Source: Ophioderma brevispina | Lineage: Eukaryota; Echinodermata; Ophiuroidea; Amphilepidida; Ophiodermatidae | NCBI GenBank assembly: GCA_023653785.1 | Contig: JAMKCH010014126.1 | Span: 62,001-126,000 of the forward strand | DNA length: 64,000 bases | Direction of reading: 5' to 3' | Shown here: positions 12,301-24,300 of the stretch, piece after piece | How the letters are laid out: every line of letters starts with the position of its first letter | Position numbering within the stretch: position 1 is the first letter of the stretch | Notes under the pieces: model-generated | What the model saw: only the letters and a program-made list of their open reading frames with translations | What the model was told of the DNA's origin: nothing | Database searches by the model: none | Made by a program: the position numbers and the translations under genes

Positions 12301-15300
12301 GATCAAATGATTACAAGTATTGTACAACTTTATTCCGTAAAAAGATCTTTACTCTATTCCCTAACTCAGAATAAAAGGAGGGAAGGGATCTTACACCAAG
12401 GACACACCACATTTTGGATGAACTCTGTTTTCAATATACTGTTATTGAAAGCTTACAAATATCAAAGTTGATTTGAACAAAACATTGATATTGAACAAAA
12501 CATGTTTTTGTTGGATGTTTTTTTATTACTATTGCTGTTATTCAATTCGTTATCATATTATATAGGTTATAAATGATATTGATGTCCTTTTATGATACTT
12601 ATCCATGCAAAAGCTAATTCCAAAACAGCATCCAAATGTCTTCAATATACCTTTGTTTTTAATGAACATACAATTACACTAAATGAGGAGTTGGTACACC
12701 TATAATAAACGCGAGCGCGCGCACATAAACACCATGTTAAATTTCAATATTTGCCCCATTTTTGGAAAATGTATATGTATTCAAGAAAAAAAATCCGCTT
12801 ATGTATTACTACATAATGTTGTTCATTTACAATAAGCAAAATTTAATCATACACCTTTTACACGTCTTGTAAGCATTGCAAATAAACAAAATGTGCTCTG
12901 CTTGAGTTGTTTATTGATCATGTGTAATAATGTAACTGTGATGACTATAACTAAACCAGGTAAAAATGTTTCATCCACCCACGACAATGTATGTTACTTC
13001 TACTTTTTTAATGTTTTGACCAGCAATTCCAAACCCATGCACGAACAGCCCATGTCGGAATAACGGCCAGTGTGCAGCTGTTCCAAATACGTGCTACGCT
13101 TATCAATGCACTTGTCAAGTTGGATTTACGGGCTATAACTGTGAAACGGGTAAGTATTGGCGAGTATTTGTCATGTTCATCAAGAAAATTACTTATCTTA
13201 ATTATTTTTTATCAATTTTATTGATGAATTAATCTATAATTGTTCCTTTTATTGATCTAGTGATCTGCATTTGAGGAGTAGATTGCATGCATATTGTTAA
13301 AAATCGACTGAAATTGAAATCATTTTGATGTACCTATTTAAGTTTTATATCGAGTTTGAAGGTTTACATATTCTTTTGGTCTTTCATAACGTATGGAAGA
13401 CATTATTACGTGTTTAAAAATTAAGTCTAAATAGATACAAACGTCTGAGTGAATTATTTTACACTGCTATTTCCAGCAGGTGTTTCAAACAATTAAACAT
13501 CTGATATAGACTGTATACTCTTATCTTCTAACTAAACATATCATTAGCATGCGATGCTCAAGGGAACGATTCAAACTTATTAATGTCATGCATAAAGTTT
13601 AAAACTATATACATAGCTATGATACTAATTTAATAGGAAACCAATCTCGATCATTAAATAATTTAAGTGAAAAATTGCATTCAAAACTTTTGCCAATATT
13701 CTCCTAATCGTAACATTTAATGTACGGTACATTGTTTTATTTAAGCAATTGTTGCGAACGTCAATCCGTGTAATAACTTCCCCTGTCAAAATGGCGGATC
13801 ATGTGTGTGTTTGAACACCAACTATTACGTTTGTTCTTGTCGACCTGGATATGGCGGTATTAACTGTCAAACATTAATCAGTGAGTATAATTTAGTCACT
13901 TTAACTATTTAATTGTAGAAATTTATTGTGTTTTTAACAGTTTAAGGATTGTTAAACTGTTGTTGTTTTTTGTGTACCACAATCATGGAAAAAATAGTTG
14001 GAACGCTTATGCAATATTATGAACTATCCCCATGTTCATAAATAAGATTGCTGGGTCATATGGAAGAACAGAGGAATACTTAAGTTTTCCTCTGAATATG
14101 GACCCAGGGTAAAGAATAAATAAACAAACAAACAAATTGTTCATTAGAAAGCAGAGGACTTTCCCTTTACCGTAATCTTCCGCACTCCCCATCAATCAAT
14201 GTTAGGGGACCAGGCGAAACTGTGACAACATAACTCGGATCAATAGTTACGACCTTTAGAAAACCGGGCTTATGCTTATGCAGATGCGGTGATGCAGTGA
14301 GCGCGCCCATGCCCAGCTGCTGTTCATGAATGTGACCGATATCGATCGATACGAGTGAACTTTGAATTCATGCGGTCACATTTCCGAACACAGCTGGGCA
14401 TGGGCGCGCTCACTGCATCACCGCATCTGCATAAGCATAAGCCCCTTTTTCTAAAGGTCGTAATCGCCTTGGGGGAGAGGGATCAATTCTTTCCCAAGAT
14501 CGGACAAAGTGTTCCAACCTTTTTTCAATGGTTGTACTGTGGCTGTATAAACCAAAGCATTAACATTAGCTGTATTGCCGGTGTGGCAGGAGATATGGTC
14601 CTCCGGACTCACAGTCTGGGAAAAATGGTGAACAATAGGGCAATCGATTCAGTTGACTCTTCACGCAACATTAGTTTCACGCTTTATTCCGTTGTCATCT
14701 ATGGAGCCCGGACTATGATACCTGCCGGACAATGATTACTTTCACACCGGAATAATATCGCTTCTCTTAAACGTCCCATGAACAAAGAACATCAACTTCA
14801 TATTGTTTTGGTTCAGGGCCGTATGAAGGTCAATTGATCTAGATCACATTACTTAGCTTGGAAAGAGCGTGGGAGAGCGTGGCCTAGCGGTTAGGGTGCT
14901 TGCCTGTGGCGCAAATTTACCAAAAAAAATACCGGGTTAGAATCCCGGTGGGGTCACTTGCTGGGATTTATTTGGGTGCTCAACTATGGATTTAATCTGT
15001 ATACGAGCTATTAATTAAATACAGAATACCGCTCTCCTCCATGGTTCACTTGGAATTAGGCAAATGAATCATGAAAGCATCCCACTCCTTCGGAGGGGAC
15101 GTTAAGACGTCGGTCCCTGTACAGAGAGTCACAACTGTACATGTACATCGCAGTCAGTGTCGAATAAGAGTGGGGTGTAAACCGGGTGTTTCCATAAGGT
15201 GACACCCTTCTTTCTGACACCCTTATGAATTCGGAAACCTTAACGGAATAAACCACACGGTTTATGTGGTTTATTCCGTTAAGGTTTCCGAATTCATAAG

Positions 15301-18300
15301 GGTGTCAGAAAGAAGGGTGTCACCTTATGGAAACACCCGTGTAAACCCCTGACTGTTCCCAATCCTCCCCAGGCCCAAAAAAGTGGGCCATGTTAGGAGC
15401 GTCCGTATCATGGATACACGCGGCCCCGGGTCAGCTTACTAAGTTGAATAAATCCTGACACCACCAAAAGCCATTACCAATGACTTGTGGATATGCGAAG
15501 AAGCTTGAAAACCTTCACTCTATCCAGGGAAACAGTGAAATTGAGAAGCCCAACATGGCACCAAAAGGCTACAAATGTGGTATAAACTAACGTTCCCATG
15601 TTTCAGCTTTCATTTGAGTCTAAAATTAAGTTCATATCATAATTATAACAAAAGTCAGCTTTTTGCCCCTACTGTATTACTTTCTGCAGGCACTACTCCT
15701 GCCTTTGAATCTTGTGGCAACAACCCGTGTCAGAACAATGCCTTGTGTTACAATGGATACGACCAGAACAGCTCTCCAAACAACGTTTATGCAAATCAGT
15801 ACACCTGTGTATGTGCTGCCGGATTTACTGGCGCCAACTGTGGTTCAACCATTGGTACGTTACTTCCAAGATATTAATCTGTAAACTACGGTTGTAACAG
15901 GTTTGGCATTAAATTTAGTTTGTTTCTATAATCATCCAATATTTCTAAAATCTTTTTAATTTTTTCATCTGAATCTGGATTGAAAACATGAAATCTGTAA
16001 GTACTATAGGTTTTCCAAGTTTAAAATATTTTGCATTATATTTCATATCTCATTAAATGTTTTCGTCCCAAGAAAACGGAAATGTGCGTTTGTTTAAAAG
16101 AGATGGACGAGATGGACGATTTGATATACTTTTCACCAAGAGTGTAGCAAATGCCAGCTTTTACCACCCATAACCGGAAACACGAGAAATCAGCGATACC
16201 CCTGTAGCCAAAAATCTTTCTGCCCTAACACTTTGCCAAATTTCATTTTTTTTTCATCAAATGCACAATTGCCCTACGATTTGTCACGAAGCTGCTCTGC
16301 TAAGAGAGAGATCAGGCAAGAAACATCAACTTCGTTTTTAGAAAATTATATATACACAGTTTTGAAATGTTTCATTTCATAGATCAGTATTGGACTTGGG
16401 CTTAAAAGTACACAATTTGGGAAAAAAACAATGACAAATTTTGATAGATTACATCATTTTAAGAAAATCATCAAACACAATGGCATTCCATCGCTTTTAG
16501 CTTTTTAAGATAGAAAATGTTCAATTGTAATTAAGTAACTATCCCTCTCTCTACTCCCCGCTCTCTCCACCCCTCTCTCTCTCTCTCTCTCTCTCCCTCT
16601 CTCTTAACATTTTGTTATTCTCCAAGCAACATTTATCTTTCATTTATGTACATATTGGAAATAACAAACGTTCATTAATCAGAGATTACATTAAATGAAC
16701 AAATTACATTAATATAATTCTTTATTGTGTGCCATGATATTAAAGGGATGTTAAAAACGAGCCTTAATGTTCCAAATATCAGCATTTGTTGCAGGCGACA
16801 TATCTTGTACCTCTTTTTCTTGTAAATTTTAGCATTTGCAATTCACGATATTCTGAATTTTGGAACATCTACCCAAAACAAACCTGTTTTTATTCGCTCA
16901 TAGCGTCTGCAATCATAATTTCACATGTATGTTTATCTCTATGTAGTAAACGCACCAACGCTAAACACCTGCACATCAACAACTTGTAGAAATGGCGGCG
17001 AATGTCGCAATGCTTACTATAGTTTCTCCACTACAGTGGCAACGTTCTGTGTCTGTCCAATTGGTTTTGCCGGGCAGTATTGCGAAACAGCATGTGAGTA
17101 TATTCATTTTTTCAAACGAACCACAAGTAGACACGTGTATCTCGTTTTTGTGGCGCAAATCTTATGTATGGAATTGTAAATATCAAGTGGGTCGTGACTT
17201 CTTATGCACGAATATATTCAGATAAGACAGGTCTAAGATTCGGAGAAGGGTTACGTAGCTCTGAACACGATGGATATATTTTTGGCAATTTTCTTTCACA
17301 GCTTTCAGATATAACGTTAACCCTTAACGTTAGAGGTTGACTCAGAGATTTCGAAATATATTTTTTGTGTATTAATCAGAAATAGCCATCTATATAGAAC
17401 TAAAGACAGTCACCTAAAATGCTCATTTCCAAAGTTTGAGATGAATCAGATTTTCCATTTTCATGCAGTAAACATTTATGTAGTATAACGGTGCCATAGC
17501 ATATACTGTGTATAACAAAAATTCCGGATCCGTAATTTTATTTTTTTTTTAAATTGTGATTTTCTATATGAAGGACTTCAATTTGAGCTTAGCTCTTTAC
17601 CACAGTGATTAGTATATGGACAGCATTATGTATACGCAAACATAACACGATTTGTTTGAAAAATGGGGGCGCGCTCCTCGGGAAATCTCTGAGTCAACCT
17701 TTAACTATTTTCAAAATGTGCCAGTGTATTCTTCAAGTAAAATCTACAGAAACCAATATGATACGAGTCACGATGCGCATTATTTAAAGAAACGGTAACC
17801 GAAAAGATTTCTTTGATTTTCTTTGTTCAGTGGTAAATCCATGCAACAGCAATCCCTGCCAAAATAATGCCCAGTGTACAGCTTTCAATACCTACTTCAC
17901 GTGTACATGTGTAGGTGCATTTATGGGGACAACTTGTGAACAGCCAACCGGTAAGTTAAACACTTAAAATTTATTAAGGCTGCACAACTACCGTTGCTTC
18001 ATTGAATTTAATAAATGCAAAAAATATGCTTCACTAGCGTGGCAACACTTTGAATGATTATGTACATAAAAACATGAAGTGGAATTGGGGAATTTTTGGA
18101 TGAACATTCGATAATTATGTTCACTACAGTGGATTTTGTTTATCAATTAAAAACCACTCAGTGCCAAATTATTAAAACACCGAGCGAGACATTTCCCGGT
18201 TACTATATAGTAAGTGACAGAATTAGGCGACCAATTGCGCGTATGCCAAGGTTTGTCAATCACCGCTGTGCGGACTGTGATTGGTTTGAATGTGTAGCAT

Positions 18301-21300
18301 GGGTGGGGCATGTTCGAACAAAATATGATTTAAAATGTCCAAATATATCCTATTTGAGTTGGGAAAGTAAACTTTCTGTTTTAATAAGCTTTAACTGTTC
18401 ACAGATTATTATTCACAGAATCACGGCCGATATTTTGTTCTGACCGTCAAATTACGTCAGACGTGTAATTGGTCGCCTTATTCCGTCCCTGACTATAGCA
18501 TCGTAAATTATAATTTTTGAATTTCGTGATCGAAATACTTGGTAATTATCGGATTTCGCAATACAGTGAGGCGCCAGGGGTTACCCTTGCCAGTGAAATT
18601 TTTTACCGCAAGGCTCGACATCATGGTCTAACTTCCATTGGATTTACATGCAAGTAGTGTAAGTATTATGTTGAAGACCAGTGATGGGCAGAGTAGTCGT
18701 CTGCGTCGTCTGAGGAACGGAGTACCACAAGGATCTGTACTGGCTCTTATGCGGTTTAAACTGCTATCACGATTTACCTCCAAACAACATCTAGACAATA
18801 TGGCTACGCCGACGATCTTGCCCTCCTCCACTCGGACAGCAACTGGACAGAAGTAGAAAGCACACTTACTACAGACATGGCCCTACTTGCAGCATATCTC
18901 AAGACCTGGAGACTGAAGCTGAGCGAAGCCAAGACCACCGCTACTGCCTTCCACCTCAACACCAAAGAGGCTTATCGCCAGCTTCAAATCAACCTCAATG
19001 GGGCGCCTCTGCCATACAATCCTACACCAACCTACTTGGGAGTGAAGCGTGACCGGCAGCTTACTTACCGTCAGCACCTCGAGTCCGTATGCGCCAAGGT
19101 ATCTTCGAGGAATAACCTCATGTGCCGACTTGCTGGATCTTCATGGGGTACCAGCCCAACGACCCTACGCACCACTGCCTTGACTCTGGTCTACAGCACT
19201 GCTGAATATGCCGCCCCAGCATGGTGCAACAGCTCTCACACAAAGAAGCTGGACACAGTACTCAACGAGACCTTGAGAACCATCACTGGCTGCCTCCGTC
19301 CTACTCCATCTGAATTCCTACCAGTGCTTTCTGGCATTGCACCTGCAGCACTCCGTAGAGAACACCACACGCACAAACTAGTGAATAAGGCCCTGCTGGA
19401 CAGCAAGCACCTGCTGCATAACACTGTCAAAGAATCACACCAACTTAGTCCAGGCTACAGACTCATTGGTAACTAATAGCAAGCTTGTTTTGTTAGATAT
19501 ATAATGTTTTTCAACGGTTTCTAGACCAGTTTTTTATGCTGATTCTGAATCCGATGGATGCCACACGAGAAACCTTGAGCATTTTTGTAGAAACGCAAAA
19601 AATCAAAATGGCCACCAAAATACAAAACATTCATATGTTGTTCCATCAAAAGTTGTAATTTTTCAGCCTGTCTCGTTAAAAATTCAAGGTGACCTATTTA
19701 CAAATGATTCTGTAACCACGCAATCAATTAATTCAATATGGCTGCCAATACAAGAAAGTTCTGATCGTGATCTACTTTTGATTGCAGTTTGGTAATTTTG
19801 TATCTATCCTGGTGTTTTGACAGTCAAGAAATTAATTAAAACCATAAGAAATATTTTTCAAAAGTGTGATTATAAATTCCTTCATTATAGCATCCAAGAT
19901 GGCTTCCGATACTCTAAAATGTATCTAATTGATAAATGTGTCTAACCTAGTACTGCAATGATTGTGTAAGTCAATCAGATCAGTTTACATATCATGGGTA
20001 ATCAGAGCAATCGATACATGTAAGGTTCCATCCAAGATGGGAATCCAACATGGTTGGAAATGGCACTTACTAAGCGGCGAAAAATATGATCACTAATAAT
20101 CTAGAGATATGTGTATCCTTGGTTTTGGTAGGTATTAGGCATCCTTTGGCATCCATATTGGGATATTTGATGAATAACAACTCAAAGACACTTAAAATAG
20201 CTATACTGGGATTTTTGAAAGTGATAATCTAACTAAAAACCATAAAAATATATATTTAGCGTACAGCGTGAATGGATTACTGGCCTTTACTGACTGACAT
20301 TTGCAGCCATATTGAACGCACACCTAGGATGCCATCTTGCAGATATCAATTACTTTGATTATGTTATGATATCCTAACTGCTCTGAATGAGTTATAGTGA
20401 TATTCACATACATTGCAGCTCTTGGCAATATGTAGTAATGAATTTTGCCATTTTGGAGCCATCTTGAATGGTTTAGTGATTTGATTGATTATTAAATTAT
20501 TGAAAGCTATTCATAATGGTCTCAATCAACATATTGATTGCTAAAGCTGAAGTATATATACCAAGTTACCATTCTACAGTCAAAAGTAGATGCTTTGTTG
20601 TATTGGCGGCCATATTGAATTTCTTAATTAGGTAGTTAATGAATCATATTTTAATGGTGTTTTGACTGGACAAGCAAAAAATTGAGCAATTTTGAGCTTT
20701 TGAGCAATTAACAGATGAGTTTTTAGTGTTTTGGTGGCCATTTTGTTTTTTTGCGGTTCTTTGAAAATGCTCAAGGTTTTTCTTCTGGCATCCGTCGGAT
20801 TCAGATTCAGCAGGAAAAACTGGTCTAGAAACCGTTGAAAAACATTATATATATAATATAACAAGGTCACATGGTCTGTAGCCTGGACTAACTCGGTAGA
20901 CAGAGACTGCGCTCTCGCCGACCTTTCTGCCGACACGCTGCTAAACTCTCCAGTTCCCCATTCAACATCTTACAGACATGGAATACTGCCTGGCTAGATA
21001 CCCAAGACCAGATCAACTCTCTATTACACCTAAGACAGAACTACCACCTGGCAGCAATCTCCCACGCAAGGAATGGGTCACCTTAAACCAGATTCGCACA
21101 GGAGTCGGTCGCTTCAATAGCAACATGCACCGATGGGGGCTGCGGCCATCGCCAGCCTGCCAATGTGGTTCTCCATCACAGACTGCGGATCACATTCTCA
21201 ATGAGTGCCCTACCTTTCGTCCACAGGTGGACACAGATTTCTCAAACCCCAACCAATCAACAGTGAGTTGGCTCCAACGCTTACAGCATATTTAGCTGCT

Positions 21301-24300
21301 GCCTCATACCATGCATACGCAAGAAGAAGATTATGTTGAACACAGCTCAAGGAAAGAGTTCGTGTGATCGAAAGAAAGCAAAGGGTGCACTTATTGTAAA
21401 TAGCTGTTTTAGTGTGCATTAGCAAGCAACCGACCATTATATTGACAAACTAAATAATTAATGAAGTGTATTTGTATTACGCGGGCTCGGGATGTCGACT
21501 TTTCCCATGATGCATCGGGAAAACATCGCCTCTCCGAGGCAATCGTTGGCGGCGTACCGTATTGCGAATTATGAGAATTGTTACGGCGGTCCGGAAAGTG
21601 TGTAGTCTGTGTCACAGACTGCGAAAGTTATTATCTAAATTGGTACATCGCGAGAGATTAACGTTATCAGTCCGTCATAGAGAATGTGTGTAAATGAAAC
21701 TAAATCTCTAATATCTCCGGAAAACGGAGGGGTTCTATGGAAGTTTTGGCATTGAGGGTCCGTTGCTATGTTTTGTTTTAAATATGTATCGTAATTGAGT
21801 CTGAACCTATAGAACCTAGCGAGAAAATTGAACGTTTTTGTCGGGTACTTCGGTACTCGCAGACACGGAAAAGTTAACACGCAATCTCTACGGGCGAATC
21901 TATTTTTCCCACAATGCCTTTCGGTATTATTCCAGTCTTGAGAATTTTCAAACGCTGCGCCAACTTTTTTTTTTCAATTTTAGAAACAGGATATACGTAC
22001 TTACCGGACCGCCGTAGAGAATTGTAAGCATAACAAATATCCCCAAAGCCTTTGTTTTTGGCATGCCAATATGGTGACAAAGGGGACATAAGCGAGATGG
22101 TGATGATGAAGTTCACGTCTCGCGCACGCCATCTTAGTTTCCCTACTGTTTTAAACAGGGATTATAACATAATACGGTCTCCGTGAATATAAGGCCATCT
22201 TCAGTATCATGATTATGCTTTTTACATGTTTAAATTGTATATTTTCTCTCTATGGGCCAGTAGGTCTAAGTTGTAATGATAGTGTTTTCTGTTGAATTTT
22301 TTATTCCACTTAGCGAATGTGAATTATGTTTAGAACATACATGTAGTAGAATCAGCTTAAGCACTGCGCCTGTGTATAAAACAAAAATGTATTTTTGACT
22401 AAAAAATTAGCATGATTGTAACATACAGTTGTACCATAAGAAAATCAATTTTTAAAAGGCCTAGCAGTTCTTTCATTAAAACAAATAAAGGGGGAAATTC
22501 GCGCAAACCCACTATAATGAGCCTGTCATTTTTTGGAGTTCTTATTTGACAACGCCAACTGGTGCAAATAAGAAAACATTGAGTTTCTAGTAAGAGAGCG
22601 GAATTATTCCTTCATGCACTCTTTGTGTTGAACTTGCAATGATAACTTTTTAGCTAATATTACTCCCTGATTTAATGCAAATGAACACTGGAGTCAACAC
22701 TGAATCAGTGTTAAGATTTCAATGAACATTACAATCTTTTGCAGGGTAAGCAGAGACTGAAAGCATATTTTACTAAGAGGGTTAAATTTTCTTATCAAAC
22801 GCATATTGTATGATTTTTGTACACTAGCGGACACAACGCCACCTGACGTAACCTGCCCACCAGACCAATTTGCAAATGTGGCTGTGGCAGGCACCTCAAC
22901 TGCAGTCACGTACCCGCCAGCTGCAGCAACCGACAACAGCGTTGGAACTGTCCAACTATCCTATAGCCCTCAATCAGGCTCGACTTTTAACTTTGGCACA
23001 ACCGTAGTCACTGTAACAGCAACTGACGCAAGTGGAAACAGTGCGCAATGCACATTCACAGTTACTGTTCGAGGTAAACTACTAATATGATACAGATAAA
23101 AGTTCGACTAGCATGTCTGTTTGGGTACAAACAGACATGCTACCTTGGGAGCAGACCAGGTTTTTCGGGTCACTTCTGTTGTCACAGTAAGATATATACA
23201 CCGAAATGTTCTTAAACCTGGATGGGACATCTTGCACACCTGGATGTTAAAGTGACCTTTGACCTCGGAATAATATGCAAAAATGTCTAAACCGTACTGA
23301 AAATGGTGTACGAAACATCTCTTTTCTGACCTATACACTTGACACTTGTATATTTAAATAATTTCTAAAATAATATCAAATAATAATGAAGACCTAAAAG
23401 CCACAACCCTACCCTTTTCCAAAGATAACCGCACCCCATTTGAGACCAACATTCACATATGGCTATTTTATCAAATATTGTTTTTTTTTCTAAGAAATAA
23501 AAAAAAAAACATGCCATGTATTGAATTGGATGTTAGGAGTAAGAAAGTCAACCAGGGCACCTTTTTGTGACCTATGGATTTTGCCCTATGAACTTTTAAA
23601 CCCTGCAGACTAGCATAAGAAAGGATGTTTTGATATTTTTTAATCAATTATTTTACTCAATTTCTCTATGAAAATAATAATTTGTTATTGCTACCTATGT
23701 TATTGGTTTACAGAAGCTCTTTAATTTTGGGGTAGTTGTAGAATCATCAAGTAGGGAAGTACCATGACCGCCACAATTTACACCCAATCTAAAAAATGGG
23801 TGTAAATCACTTTTGCCATGACAACGGCCCAACTTGAGAATTTTACAGTTGGTCTTAAATAAAAGTTCGTTTTTGTGTCACATTTCAAGAACATCATTGT
23901 AAATTAAATGTCTATACTGCAAAAAATGGTCCAAAGTGGGAAAAATTAATTAAAATCTTCTAAACATCATTATTCAAAAGCAGGAGGTCACAGATGAGTT
24001 TCATGATTGAGTTTTTTGATCAAAATATTCCTCTGAATCCACTGGTATGCTTTTGTGTCAATTGAATTGTTTTTTCATAGAAATATCGTATGTAAAATAC
24101 ACTTTTGGAGGTGAAAATGCATAATGGTTAATATTTGAATTCGTAGTCAAATGTAGGTGTGGATAGGAAATGGGGGTGTGGGTTTATAACAGTAAGGTTG
24201 CTACTTTTTGCTTAAATAACTCGTCATATTATATCCCTTACTTTCCTAGAGCAAAATGACTAGCAACATGCCAAAAAAAGGGAGTAGCGGTATTTGTGTA

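Noticed and set aside
14355..14735. 126-codon frame starting in intron 5
   Set aside because: Its first third is the P-family hairpin, and the rest shows no domain or splice pattern.
16976..17158. Minus-strand frame over exon E7
   Set aside because: It is the shadow of a well-supported + strand EGF exon with correct splice sites.
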